A stretch of DNA of 60,902 nt, taken from NCBI GenBank assembly GCA_025059535.1, contig JANXCX010000003.1, positions 1-60,902 on the forward strand, given 5' to 3'. How positions within the stretch are numbered: position 1 is the first letter of the stretch; every line of letters starts with the position of its first letter. Source of the DNA: Bacteroidia bacterium. GTDB taxonomy: Bacteria > Bacteroidota > Bacteroidia > SpSt-205. Both the position numbers and the translations under genes were made by a program. The notes beneath the pieces were generated by a model. It worked only from the letters and a program-made list of their open reading frames with translations, searched no databases and had not been told where the DNA came from. This document shows positions 39,212 through 47,880 of the stretch, piece after piece.

Positions 39212-40908
39212 TGCGTATGAATTGGCCTAAGCTATATCTACAGATGCGTATGGGGCTGGAGCTGACTGAGGCTAATCGGGGGCTGGTGGAAAGCGCGGTG
39301 AGCAAATATCCCTTTTTTGCGATGGGTCGGATGATGCTGGCTAAGGTGGCGACGAAGCTGGGAGATGCGCAGGCTCAGCCCCTGCGGTTTTTGGCCTCTC
39401 TATATGCCCCTTCACGGTCCCATTATGCGTTTTTTCTGGAGGAGAAGCTCCGACCTAAAGTTACCCCACCCCCTCGCCTGCAAGGCCCTACGGGACGCGA
39501 AGCTGAGACACCCTCCACCTCTACAAAGAGTCCCAGTGAGGAATCGCCCGCCAGTCCAGAGGAACCTAATGGAGGGGCAATGGCCTACTCCTCGGCCTTT
39601 TGGCCGCCGTTTCAAGGGTGGCTTGCCGCCCGCCTGACGCTTTATAAAAACCTTTCCACGCGGCTTTTTGAGCAGCTAGCTTTCCCCCCTCCTATTCCTT
39701 CTCTTCCTTCTTCCGAGGCGGCGCTCTCGTCAAGGGTAGAGGCCGTTCAATCCTGGCCATTAGGCCCTCCTGAAGGGGCAAGCGAAGCAAAAGTAAAAGA
39801 ACATGCCAAAGACGTTCAAGCCCTTCCTACGGCGTTTGAAGAAATAGATAGACCTCTTCCCAAGGCCGTTGAGCCCTCCCCATTGCAGCGTCTATTGATT
39901 TTGCCCTCACCGGCTTTATGGCTTCTTCAATTTGAACTGCCTTTAGCTAAAGCGCGCTCTACCCAGGCTCCATCAAGTGATGCATTGACCTCATCCGATA
40001 CCCCTGTGATCCCTTTAGCAGAGCCCGTGCTCCCTCCTCCCGCTGAGAAACCACCTGAAACTACCCCCATGCCTGATTTGCCCGCCTCTTCGTTTGCTTC
40101 TTCAGCGGAGGTAGAGGGTTCTGCCCCGCTGACAGAACCTTCCACCTTGGCTTCACCTCCTGGGGAAGCAGGGGCGCTCTCCTTCTTCCATAGAGCCTAC
40201 CAGCCTTTAGAGGACCCTAAAGCGTCTATTCACTTACCCACCCATACGCTCCCGAAAGAGTCTGAGGCGCCTAAGCCCGATAAGGAGGGTGTATTGTTTG
40301 TAAGCGAGTCGCCTATCCGTACGCTTACCGTACCCTTTGATATAGATATTTCGGCTTCTATCCATCTGCCTATACCTGAGCCGGAAGAGGAGCCTTCCCG
40401 CCCCCTTGCTTCTACCACTTTGTCCTCTCCAGAGGTGCCTTCGTCTCCTTCTTCCGTCTCTGTTCCCAAAAAGTGGCAATCCTTCCTCCAAGAGTTTCAG
40501 GGGCAGTCTTTTCTCTCAGAGGCGGGTCCCAGCCCTGTTTCTAAAGAGCTGGAAAATCTTCGGCGGGAATTTATTCGTAAGCTTTTGGCCCAGCGCATTA
40601 TTCAGCCAGTATTTTCGGAAAAGGAGAATCGTTCAAACCTTATAGATCAGCTCATTGAGCGACTTCAGTCGTTTCCTAAATCCCCGCCGGTGGAGCGTGA
40701 GTTGGGTGAGCTGACGGTGCCAGTGTGGGAGGCGCCAGCGGCCGAACCTAAAGCCTATACTGAGACCATGGCGCAGCTTTATTGGCGGCAAGGCGATGCG
40801 GCGCGCGCCATTCAGGTGTATGAACGCCTTATAGAGCGTCATCCCGAGAAGGCGGATTTCTATCGGGCGCAGATTGCGCGCATTAGGGCGGGTGATCCGC
40901 CGCCCTGA
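39211..40908 (+). CDS. Proline-rich TPR-like protein of the miaB-lptE cluster, function unknown
   Basis: 565 residues, GTG start at 39211 (ATG 39217 is the alternative). Three parts are visible: an N-terminal helical segment to about 80 (MNWPKLYLQMRMGLELTEAN, VSKYPFFAMGRMMLAKVATK), a Pro/Ser/Glu-rich low-complexity linker of about 390 residues, and a C-terminal TPR unit (about 515-560; MAQLYWRQGDAARAIQVYER, ERHPEKADFYRAQIARI). The linker lacks charge pattern or motifs I recognise. Similar hypothetical TPR proteins follow lptE in many Bacteroidota, which suggests an envelope-related scaffold, but I cannot name a function. There is no signal peptide, so it appears cytoplasmic. Confidence 0.75.
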   Translation: MRMNWPKLYLQMRMGLELTEANRGLVESAVSKYPFFAMGRMMLAKVATKLGDAQAQPLRFLASLYAPSRSHYAFFLEEKLRPKVTPPPRLQGPTGREAETPSTSTKSPSEESPASPEEPNGGAMAYSSAFWPPFQGWLAARLTLYKNLSTRLFEQLAFPPPIPSLPSSEAALSSRVEAVQSWPLGPPEGASEAKVKEHAKDVQALPTAFEEIDRPLPKAVEPSPLQRLLILPSPALWLLQFELPLAKARSTQAPSSDALTSSDTPVIPLAEPVLPPPAEKPPETTPMPDLPASSFASSAEVEGSAPLTEPSTLASPPGEAGALSFFHRAYQPLEDPKASIHLPTHTLPKESEAPKPDKEGVLFVSESPIRTLTVPFDIDISASIHLPIPEPEEEPSRPLASTTLSSPEVPSSPSSVSVPKKWQSFLQEFQGQSFLSEAGPSPVSKELENLRREFIRKLLAQRIIQPVFSEKENRSNLIDQLIERLQSFPKSPPVERELGELTVPVWEAPAAEPKAYTETMAQLYWRQGDAARAIQVYERLIERHPEKADFYRAQIARIRAGDPPP

Positions 40909-40917
40909 GGAAGTCCC

Positions 40918-41583
40918 ATGTGGGACTGGGTTTTTCCCCGCTTGTGCGGCGCGTGCGGACGGCCTCTCCTAAAGGGTGAGCGCGGGGCCTGTCTATCCTG
41001 CCTGTTGGCGCTGCCGCAAACATACTTTTGGAACCACCCGCATAGAAATCCAGCTTACTATCGCTTGGCCCCTCATGTGCCGCAATTAGCGGGGGCCTTT
41101 AGCGGCTTTTGGTATGCCCCAGGCAGTCCCCTACGCGAATGGGTGCATATGGCTAAATACCAAGGCCGCCCTCACCTTTTGTATGAAGCGGCTCGTTTCC
41201 TGGCTTATTTGGCCCAGCAGGCCCTACCGCTCAGCGAATTGAAAGGTCTTTTGCCTATCCCTATACCCCCTCAGCGTTTGCGCCAAAGAGGCTATAATCA
41301 GGCTGAGTGGGTGGCGCGCGGCCTTCATGACGCATGGAAGATACCTATTCTTAGCGGATACTGGCAGCGGCGCGCTGGCGGGGTATCCCAGCTGTACAAG
41401 GTCCGTACCCAACGCTGGACCACTCTTCAGGGGGAATTTGTATGTCAGCGGCCTATCCCCTCCCCCGTAGTGGTCGTAGATGATGTGCTGACTACGGGAG
41501 CGACTTTAGCGGCGGCGATTGCTGCCCTGCCCGCTTCAGTGCGGGTGTGGGTAGTTACCGTAGGGATCACCCGTCCGCGCTGA
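40918..41583 (+). CDS. comF: ComF-family amidophosphoribosyltransferase-like protein
   Basis: 221 residues. The N-terminus has a four-cysteine zinc-finger pattern (LCGACGRPL, then ACLSCLL) and the C-terminus a phosphoribosyltransferase domain with PIPIPPQRLRQRGYNQAEWV and the PRPP loop VVVVDDVLTTGATLAAA. ComF proteins are needed for DNA uptake in competence or for related DNA transactions; here no other competence gene is near. It follows the TPR gene by 9 bases and ends the miaB operon. The last 17 bases overlap tamB tail to tail. Confidence 0.9.
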   Translation: MWDWVFPRLCGACGRPLLKGERGACLSCLLALPQTYFWNHPHRNPAYYRLAPHVPQLAGAFSGFWYAPGSPLREWVHMAKYQGRPHLLYEAARFLAYLAQQALPLSELKGLLPIPIPPQRLRQRGYNQAEWVARGLHDAWKIPILSGYWQRRAGGVSQLYKVRTQRWTTLQGEFVCQRPIPSPVVVVDDVLTTGATLAAAIAALPASVRVWVVTVGITRPR

Positions 41584-44500
41584 CGAGAGGGCGTCGTCGG
41601 CGGCGCTCGGGTAGAAAGAACCCTTTTCGTAAGCGGATACCGGCGCCTTGGCTGGTGGCTCCGACCGCCCCCCATAGGAAAGTCTGCCGGCTGAACCCCT
41701 CCACTTCCAGTTGCCAGTCTGTGGGCTGGCTAAAACGGCGCGGTAAAAGGCGATAGCGCGCCGAGAGGTTACCTAAAGTAGGATTATTGCTGCCAGGCCC
41801 TACCAGTATCCCATCCCGCTCTAGGGTAAGCCGCTGGCCCAAGTTAAGACGCAGCTGGGCCAGCAATTCGTTCCGCTGTCCTACACTAAATGATACCCCT
41901 ACTTCATTGCCCAGCGTCTGCCCTACCCAACCCGCTAATTGCGCTGAAAGAAACTCGGCCAGCGTAGAACTTACCCCCGAGCGTACCTGCCGGGAACCAA
42001 AGCCTTGCTCCATGGGTACAAAAGTGCCCAGCATCATAAGGGCAAATACCTGCCTATTGCGCTCCTGCTCGTCGTTCCTAAGCCGCTGTAGAAACAGATT
42101 GACGAGGGGCGTGGCGCTGCCGCCCAGCGAGGGAATATCAATTGCAAAGTTCATAAGAGGTGCTAATAGGGTGCCCCGCACAAAGACGCGCAGTTCCACA
42201 GGAACGGTTTGGAGAAAGGCGGTGTCAATCTGTTGAAGGTTTGTAGAGGCGCGATAAAGGGCTGTGAGGTGAAGCCGACCGCTGTAAAGATCCCCATCCC
42301 AGCTGATGGTACCCCCAGGCTCTAGTACTAATCTCTTGGAAGCCACGCCTTGGAGATTAATGCGGTACTCGCCGCCCTGGATTTCATACGAGCCAGCTAG
42401 AGTGATTTTACCTTCCCTATCTATGCCCAAGAAGAGGTCGGCCGAACCTTGCGCCGCTATCTCATCGCCCGTACGCTCGTCAAAAATGACCCTAAACTGG
42501 GTACGCGGCACCGAGGTGATATGAAGGTGAAGGTCTAGGCCAGTAGGGGCCCTAACCTGCGGGAGGCTCTCGGGCTGAGTAGGCCCTACGAATCGCACAT
42601 GCTGCGCACTACCGCCCCGCTGGTAGGTGTGTAAGGGCATGTGCAGTTCGGTGCCTTCGCCAAATCGCACATACCCTTCCAGTTGCGGGGTATGCCAGAC
42701 GCCTTTGATTCGGAGGGAGCCCTCTTCTAATTCGGCGCGTCCATACAGATAGGTGTCCGAAGAAGGCGAAATAGCTGCTAAAAGGAAGCGAGGATCTGTA
42801 ATCTGTATTTCTAAATTTAGGTAGGGCTCAAAGCCCTCTTGTAAAATAATGCTGCCATTTACATGAGCCCGGTGAAGTTGACTCTCTCGCAGTTCTAAAC
42901 TTCGGAATATTATGCTATCATTGCGTAAAAGGAGAAAGCCTTCCAGTGCATATACCATGCGGGTGAAAGGTAGGTAAAAGCTAAGATTATCGCAAAGGAT
43001 TTCGCCTCGCACATGAGGCCTTGTCGGCTTCCCTGATACGACCAAATAGCGTGATTGAAAGCTGCCGCGCAAATTGAGCATATGTTCGCTTAGAAAAGGG
43101 CTAAGCCAGCGTGCTGGTAGGTAAAACTTGCGCAGCTCTACATACATAGGTGCGGCGGTGTCCTGCCAGTTATACTGCCCGCGAAAGTTAAAGTAAGTAT
43201 TATTGGGCTCTTGGACAGCTCCCTGAAATTGCAGCGCATTTTCGGCGAGTTTCCCTGTAACGCGGATGGGTGGGTAAGCAAAGCCGGCGTAGTGCAGCGC
43301 CTCTATATCTACCCAAAAGCTAGCTTCCTCTTTGCCTTCCCATCCTAAAGAGAGACGGCCTTCTAAAGGCACCTCCTTACCTAAGCTAGTTAGGACGGGG
43401 CCGATGGGTAGCTGATAGACTTTTAGAGCAAGCCCTTCTGGGCCCTGCCTAAATCCTAGGCTACTTTCGCGGCTCTGAGCCTCTAAGAGAGAAGCTATGG
43501 GTTGGCCTTGACTAATATCAAGCTCTATCATGCTACCTTGGCGAAAGCTCCACAACTGATGTCCTAAGTAGAAATGCGAACGCAGAGTATCTAAATGAAT
43601 GTGCAAGATAGGGCTTGACCCGTGGCGCGCCCAGCTCAGGGCTAAGAAAAAGGTATCCTGCATCGCCCCTATGATGCTGTAAAGGCTTAAGAGGCCTGAT
43701 TGAGAGGTGGATTGACTTTGGAGCAAAAGCGGGCGCCACTGAAGGTAAGTAAAACCCTCTTGGGCTTCAGCATGAATGTAGAGGGAGTCCGCGTACTTTC
43801 GTAGCATTAGCCTGCTGTGGGCTATGTAAAGGTCCTGCCACTTTAGGGTATCCCAGCTTAAGGCACAATCCGCATGCGCTTCATCCAGCTCTATACAGCC
43901 TAAAGCTCCCTTCAATTCTACTTGGGCGGGCAGGCCTGCCAGCCAAAGCCAAACGGGATTATCCAGCGAAAGCTCACCCGAAAGGCGCCAGTTAGGGGCT
44001 CCTAAGGTAAGCGGGAAAATACCGTCGGTTTGCCAAATTTCCCAACGCCGCCCCCAGTTTTGGAGGCCTTCCAGCCAGTCGCCTTCGCTCTGCAAAGCTA
44101 AGCTAAGCCCTGGTCCCCGTAGGCGGTAATAGCAGCCATTCTGAAGGTAAAGCTCCACCTGGCTCAGAAAGTAGGTGTGGTTCTCGCGAATCCAGGTGAG
44201 GTTGGGAAGAATAAGGTTGGCCCACCCGTTAGTCCAGGGGAGGCCAGCGCCGCTCAGGATAAAGGTGCCTGTGCAGGTGCCGGCAGCCCCCCAGAGTTCC
44301 GCCCTTAGCCCGTCAAACCATCCGCTGCCATGATAAAAGCTACCCTCGTGAAGGGGTAGGCGCCCGCTATAGAAAAACGTACCGTAAGGCGTTTCGGCTT
44401 GCCAAGTACCCTGAGCGCTACCGGCTTCAAGAGTAAGGTGGCCGGCTATTTGGACTTGGCCCCCTCGGGGCAAGCGGCCGTGTAGTTCAGCTTGTAGGAA

Positions 44501-45910
44501 GCCTTTAAGCTGGGCTAGGTCAAAGCCTTTGGCCTCTAAATGCGCTTGCCCCCATAGCTCACTTAGGGGTAAGTTGAGCCCCCACTGGGGGGCCTCCCAA
44601 TTCCTAAAGCTTACGCTCAGGAGGTAAGTCCAGTCATCGGTTTTCTGAAGCTTGCCCGTAGCCTGAAGCTCTGGAGTGTATGCTATAAAGGTGTATTGCT
44701 GCTGGTGTAGCCACCCTGCATGTTCAGCCTGAAGCCTGAGTGGCCGATGAGTATTTATGCCTTTAGGGAGGCCGATCAGCGGCAAAGTCCGGTAGATATT
44801 CACCCAAGACACGAAGGCGTCATGCAGCCGCACCTGCCAGTGCATCTTTTCCGGGCGAGCGTAATGGACAATCTCCCCTTCAGCTATTAGGTATTCGCGC
44901 GCATCCAATTCAATGCGGAGCCGCGTGGCCTTTATGCGATAAAGGTCGCCTGTAGCCTGCAGGTCTATGGTCCATTGACTCTGAAGGGGAAGGGCCGTCC
45001 CAGCGAAAGCTGCTACATCGGCCCAGCCCAAAGTACCCCACAAATGGGCTTGAAAGAATTTAGTTTCGGTATTATGGAAAAGCTTGTCTAAGCCTTCGTG
45101 GGTAAAGAGGCCTCTGCCGTGAAGCTCACTGTGCGGTAGGCGAACATGCAGGTAGGGGATGAGAGTCTTATTGGGGAAGGCCCTCAGCACTAGGCTAATA
45201 TGGTGGATAGGTAGGCCAGCGTAGGCCTCCTTGCCAGTGAGTTTATGGATGGCGGCCCATACCTTGCCTTGGCTACTTACTTCAACGCTACCTTCTAAAA
45301 AAAGGCTATCTAGCCATAGGTCGGCGTAATTGAGGTAGCCAGCCGCATGGGTAAAGGGATAGGACGTGGAATCCACCCACCGAAAAGTGCCATTTTTCAG
45401 GGCGAGGCGTCGTAAGCTGAGCCACCACTGCTTTGGCCCTTCCGTGGAAGCGGAGGTATCCTTAGGAAAAAGGCGGTCTATATTTGTGAGGCCGCTGTGG
45501 CGCTCTTTATAGATGAATACGCTGGGGGCTTCTAGAGCTAGGCAGGATAGGGGAAAGTACTGGCGCCCATTCCAGAAGCCCTCCCAAAAGGCATAAGGCA
45601 CCCATTGCAGCCGCACGGAGCGGGCTCGCATAAAAGGTTGGCAGGCTCGGTCGTAAAGGATAAAATGCTCTATTTCCACCTCCGCTAGGCCGCGCAGGCG
45701 TAAAGCCCCTAGTTCCACCTCAGTTTGAAGAGTCTCACTAAGTACTGTAACAAGAAGCCTACGCAGGGTCGCCTGACCAGAAGGGGTAGCCAAAATAAGC
45801 TGAAGCCCGATCACCCCTACTCCCCCAAGGGCCGATAGGGTAAGAAGAAGATAGGCGAACCAGCGGCTCGTGCGTTTAGCTCGTGCCCAGAGCCGGACTC
45901 GAACCGGCAC
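41567..45910 (-). CDS. tamB: TamB/AsmA-like translocation and assembly module protein; start codon uncertain and inside tRNA-Leu
   Basis: About 1450 residues. The N-terminal membrane anchor WFAYLLLTLSALGGVGVIG is followed by AsmA-type repeats of beta strands for more than 1000 residues and a C-terminal DUF490 domain (about 1180 onward) with LMMLGTFVPMEQGFG, SAQLAGWVGQTLGNEVGVSF and LRLNLGQRLTLERDGI. TamB spans the periplasm and helps outer-membrane proteins or lipids to reach the outer membrane. The open frame runs through tRNA-Leu: no ATG, GTG or TTG exists between the tRNA 3' end (45884) and the anchor. In-frame options inside the tRNA are GTG 45910 (given here) and ATG 45961; GTG 45814 would cut the anchor in half. 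Confidence 0.82.
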   Translation of the reverse strand: MPVRVRLWARAKRTSRWFAYLLLTLSALGGVGVIGLQLILATPSGQATLRRLLVTVLSETLQTEVELGALRLRGLAEVEIEHFILYDRACQPFMRARSVRLQWVPYAFWEGFWNGRQYFPLSCLALEAPSVFIYKERHSGLTNIDRLFPKDTSASTEGPKQWWLSLRRLALKNGTFRWVDSTSYPFTHAAGYLNYADLWLDSLFLEGSVEVSSQGKVWAAIHKLTGKEAYAGLPIHHISLVLRAFPNKTLIPYLHVRLPHSELHGRGLFTHEGLDKLFHNTETKFFQAHLWGTLGWADVAAFAGTALPLQSQWTIDLQATGDLYRIKATRLRIELDAREYLIAEGEIVHYARPEKMHWQVRLHDAFVSWVNIYRTLPLIGLPKGINTHRPLRLQAEHAGWLHQQQYTFIAYTPELQATGKLQKTDDWTYLLSVSFRNWEAPQWGLNLPLSELWGQAHLEAKGFDLAQLKGFLQAELHGRLPRGGQVQIAGHLTLEAGSAQGTWQAETPYGTFFYSGRLPLHEGSFYHGSGWFDGLRAELWGAAGTCTGTFILSGAGLPWTNGWANLILPNLTWIRENHTYFLSQVELYLQNGCYYRLRGPGLSLALQSEGDWLEGLQNWGRRWEIWQTDGIFPLTLGAPNWRLSGELSLDNPVWLWLAGLPAQVELKGALGCIELDEAHADCALSWDTLKWQDLYIAHSRLMLRKYADSLYIHAEAQEGFTYLQWRPLLLQSQSTSQSGLLSLYSIIGAMQDTFFLALSWARHGSSPILHIHLDTLRSHFYLGHQLWSFRQGSMIELDISQGQPIASLLEAQSRESSLGFRQGPEGLALKVYQLPIGPVLTSLGKEVPLEGRLSLGWEGKEEASFWVDIEALHYAGFAYPPIRVTGKLAENALQFQGAVQEPNNTYFNFRGQYNWQDTAAPMYVELRKFYLPARWLSPFLSEHMLNLRGSFQSRYLVVSGKPTRPHVRGEILCDNLSFYLPFTRMVYALEGFLLLRNDSIIFRSLELRESQLHRAHVNGSIILQEGFEPYLNLEIQITDPRFLLAAISPSSDTYLYGRAELEEGSLRIKGVWHTPQLEGYVRFGEGTELHMPLHTYQRGGSAQHVRFVGPTQPESLPQVRAPTGLDLHLHITSVPRTQFRVIFDERTGDEIAAQGSADLFLGIDREGKITLAGSYEIQGGEYRINLQGVASKRLVLEPGGTISWDGDLYSGRLHLTALYRASTNLQQIDTAFLQTVPVELRVFVRGTLLAPLMNFAIDIPSLGGSATPLVNLFLQRLRNDEQERNRQVFALMMLGTFVPMEQGFGSRQVRSGVSSTLAEFLSAQLAGWVGQTLGNEVGVSFSVGQRNELLAQLRLNLGQRLTLERDGILVGPGSNNPTLGNLSARYRLLPRRFSQPTDWQLEVEGFSRQTFLWGAVGATSQGAGIRLRKGFFLPERRRRRPLVSADG

Positions 45911-45967
45911 GGAGTTGCCTCCACCAGTTTTTGAGACTGGCGCGTCTACCTGTTCCGCCATCTGGGC
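45884..45967 (-). tRNA. tRNA-Leu (anticodon CAA)
   Basis: 84 bases, class II. The acceptor stem is GCCCAGA/TCTGGGC, the anticodon stem CCAGT/ACTGG encloses loop CTCAAAA with anticodon CAA, a variable arm follows, and the T-arm has the loop GTTCGAGTC. The discriminator is A and CCA is not encoded. The promoter box ends 6 bases before the 5' end. Its 3' half is in frame with tamB. Confidence 0.95.
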
Positions 45968-45973
45968 TTTCTA

Positions 45974-45981
45974 CAAAGGTA
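45974..45981 (-). promoter_or_regulatory. -7 promoter element for tRNA-Leu / tamB
   Basis: The minus strand reads TACCTTTG, an exact TAnnTTTG match, 6 bases before the tRNA 5' end. The predicted transcription start is therefore at the tRNA and 5' maturation is nearly unnecessary. Confidence 0.65.
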
Positions 45982-45986
45982 GAAAT

Positions 45987-45994
45987 TATGTTTG
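45987..45994 (+). promoter_or_regulatory. -7 promoter element for ccmE
   Basis: TATGTTTG, an exact TAnnTTTG match, ends 9 bases before the ATG at 46004. It is 5 bases from the opposing tRNA-Leu element, a back-to-back pair. Confidence 0.6.
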
Positions 45995-46003
45995 CAAATT
46001 GAT

Positions 46004-46372
46004 ATGCGGCTTTTAGTGGGCGCAGTAGCGGTGGGCTTGCTGCTCGCTTTCCTCGTGCTGCGGCTCGGGGAGGAAGTAACGATTTATACGGACTTTCGCA
46101 CGGCTCAAACTAATCCGCATCGCACCTATCATGTCATAGCTCAATGGGTACAACGGGAGGCCAGCCGATATGATCCACAGGAGGATGCTTTTTGGTTTTG
46201 GGCCCAGGATAGCTTGGGTACAATTGTGCGCGTACGCTATCCCGACCCGAAGCCCGTCAACTTTGAAGTTGCCCAAAAAGTCGTACTTATCGGGCATTAT
46301 GCGGATAGCCTATTCTTAGCTGAAAAGATTCTTATGAAGTGTCCTTCTAAGTATAAGGCGGAGGGGCGGTGA
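46004..46372 (+). CDS. ccmE: CcmE-like cytochrome c maturation haem chaperone, CxxxY form
   Basis: A 122-residue membrane-anchored OB-fold protein. One N-terminal helix (residues 3-20, LLVGAVAVGLLLAFLVL) is followed by EVTIYTDFRTAQ, QREASRYDPQED, RVRYPDPKPVNFEVAQKVVLIG and the C-terminal motif KILMKCPSKYKAEG. The ILMKCPSKY end is that of Bacteroidota CcmE proteins, in which the covalent haem ligand is Cys113 in a CxxxY motif (Tyr117) in place of the proteobacterial HxxxY. ATG 46004 is used; a TTG at 45992 lies in the promoter. No other ccm gene is adjacent, so the rest of the system, if present, is elsewhere. Confidence 0.8.
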   Translation: MRLLVGAVAVGLLLAFLVLRLGEEVTIYTDFRTAQTNPHRTYHVIAQWVQREASRYDPQEDAFWFWAQDSLGTIVRVRYPDPKPVNFEVAQKVVLIGHYADSLFLAEKILMKCPSKYKAEGR

Positions 46373-46402
46373 GGCGGGGTGGCCCTCTGGCTTAGAAGGA
46401 CT

Positions 46403-46678
46403 CTATTCAATCCTAAAACCTTCCTCGTCGCGCAAAGGCAGGTCATGCTGCACTTCTACCCTTTCTACGCGGGCTGCGGGGGAGCCGCGGTGGGCCCACT
46501 GGACGAAGCGTTCCAGATCCTCGACGGGACCTTGCACCTCAGCTGTAACGGAGCCATCTAATTCATTTCGCACTAGCCCTGTAAGGCCTAAAGCCTGCGC
46601 CGTCATTTGGGCGTATTTGCGAAAGAAAACCCCCTGCACCTTACCAAAGACCCGAACGCGCCAGCGGGCCTTTGTCAT
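46403..46678 (-). CDS. acyP: Acylphosphatase
   Basis: A 91-residue enzyme that hydrolyses acyl phosphates such as carbamoyl and 1,3-bisphosphoglycerate phosphates. The family signature is complete: VFGKVQGVFFRKYAQ with catalytic Arg, and GLTGLVRNELDGSVTAEVQG with catalytic Asn. Length is standard. The gene is 9 bases after the thiolase stop on the same strand, and its 3' end faces ccmE across 30 bases, which leaves little room for a terminator. Confidence 0.93.
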   Translation of the reverse strand: MTKARWRVRVFGKVQGVFFRKYAQMTAQALGLTGLVRNELDGSVTAEVQGPVEDLERFVQWAHRGSPAARVERVEVQHDLPLRDEEGFRIE

Positions 46679-46687
46679 AAAAGAACC

Positions 46688-47866
46688 TTAGTTTAGGCGC
46701 TCGAAGATGCCGGCTATGCCTTGGCCGCCTCCCACGCAGGCCGTTACTAAGCCATATTTCTGATTGCGTCGCCGCAGTTCATTTAGGATTTGTACGGTGA
46801 GCTTAGCGCCCGTGCAGCCGAGTGGATGGCCTAACGCAATGGCCCCCCCGTTGACATTTACCTTATCCAGTGGCAGCTCGGCTAGCTTAATTACGGCGAG
46901 TGATTGAGCGGCGAAGGCTTCATTTAGCTCAATAAGGTCTATATCGGCTAAGGAGAGCCCAGCGCGCCGTAGAGCCTTTGGTATGGCCTCCACAGGGCCT
47001 ATCCCCATAAGACGCGGCTCTACGCCAGCTACTGCATAGCCGCGCAGTACAGCTAAGGGCTTAAGGCTATGCCGCTTAAGGAAAGCCTCACTTACAACTA
47101 AAACAAACGCTGCGCCATCCGAGGTTTGGGAAGCGTTACCGGCCGTTACCTGGCCGTTGGCGGCAAAAACCGGCTTGAGCTTTGCTAAGGCTTCCAAGCT
47201 GGTATCCGCTCGTGGCCCCTCATCGGTATCGTGAATGAAGCGGCGCACCTGTCTTTTGCCATTTTCTACAATTACTTCTTCTACTTCAAGCGGGACGATT
47301 TCCTCACGGAATTTGCCAGCGGCTATAGCGGCGAGCGCATTCTGGTGCGAGCGTAAGGCAAAAGCATCTGCCTCCTCTCGCGTAATCTGGTACGTACGGC
47401 CTACCTCCTCGGCGGTCATGCCCATATTATAGTACCAGTCGGGTGCGTGCAGGGCGTAGTTGTAGTTGGGAGCGATCTTGAAGCCACCCATAGGCACTAG
47501 GGACATCGTCTCAGTCCCTCCCGCTATAATCGCCTCTGCATCACCCGTGCGGATTTTAGAAACAGCCATGGCTATGGCTTCTAGACCCGAGGCACAGTAG
47601 CGATTGATAGTAACGGCGGGCACTTCTTTACCTAGGGCCTTTAGGGCGATGTAGCGGGCCATATTGAGCCCTTGCTCAGCTTCGGGTATAGCATTGCCGC
47701 AGATAAGGTCATCTATCTCTTGGCTGAAATTTATTTGGGGAAAGTCAGCGCGCAGCCTCTCAATCACCGCTACAGCCATGTCGTCGGGTCGTACGGTTCG
47801 TAACCTACCGCGTGGCGCCTTTCCTACCGCCGTGCGATAACCAGCTACTATGTAGGCTTCCTGCAT
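46688..47866 (-). CDS. Acetyl-CoA C-acyltransferase (thiolase, FadA-like)
   Basis: 392 residues of the thiolase I/II fold. The acylated Cys is in [15 protein letters not shown] (about residue 88), the catalytic His in [16 protein letters not shown] (about residue 347), and the second Cys in [11 protein letters not shown] (about residue 377). [10 protein letters not shown] is the fatty-acid-type loop typical of FadA. It cleaves 3-ketoacyl-CoA in beta-oxidation or runs in reverse for acetoacetyl-CoA synthesis. No fadB or acyl-CoA dehydrogenase is next to it. A consensus promoter box ends 4 bases before the ATG, so it is expressed on its own or with acyP. Confidence 0.92.
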   Translation of the reverse strand: MQEAYIVAGYRTAVGKAPRGRLRTVRPDDMAVAVIERLRADFPQINFSQEIDDLICGNAIPEAEQGLNMARYIALKALGKEVPAVTINRYCASGLEAIAMAVSKIRTGDAEAIIAGGTETMSLVPMGGFKIAPNYNYALHAPDWYYNMGMTAEEVGRTYQITREEADAFALRSHQNALAAIAAGKFREEIVPLEVEEVIVENGKRQVRRFIHDTDEGPRADTSLEALAKLKPVFAANGQVTAGNASQTSDGAAFVLVVSEAFLKRHSLKPLAVLRGYAVAGVEPRLMGIGPVEAIPKALRRAGLSLADIDLIELNEAFAAQSLAVIKLAELPLDKVNVNGGAIALGHPLGCTGAKLTVQILNELRRRNQKYGLVTACVGGGQGIAGIFERLN

Positions 47867-47870
47867 AGAG

Positions 47871-47878
47871 CAAAAATA
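47871..47878 (-). promoter_or_regulatory. -7 promoter element for the thiolase gene
   Basis: The minus strand reads TATTTTTG, an exact TAnnTTTG match, 4 bases before the thiolase ATG and immediately after the stop of the AlbA_2 gene. Confidence 0.68.
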
Positions 47879-47880
47879 GT

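Noticed and set aside
45884-45961. N-terminal 29 residues of the long tamB frame (MAEQVDAPVSK...) as real protein
   Set aside because: They are a translation of the tRNA-Leu gene, a known artefact pattern; I kept a shorter start and explained the problem.
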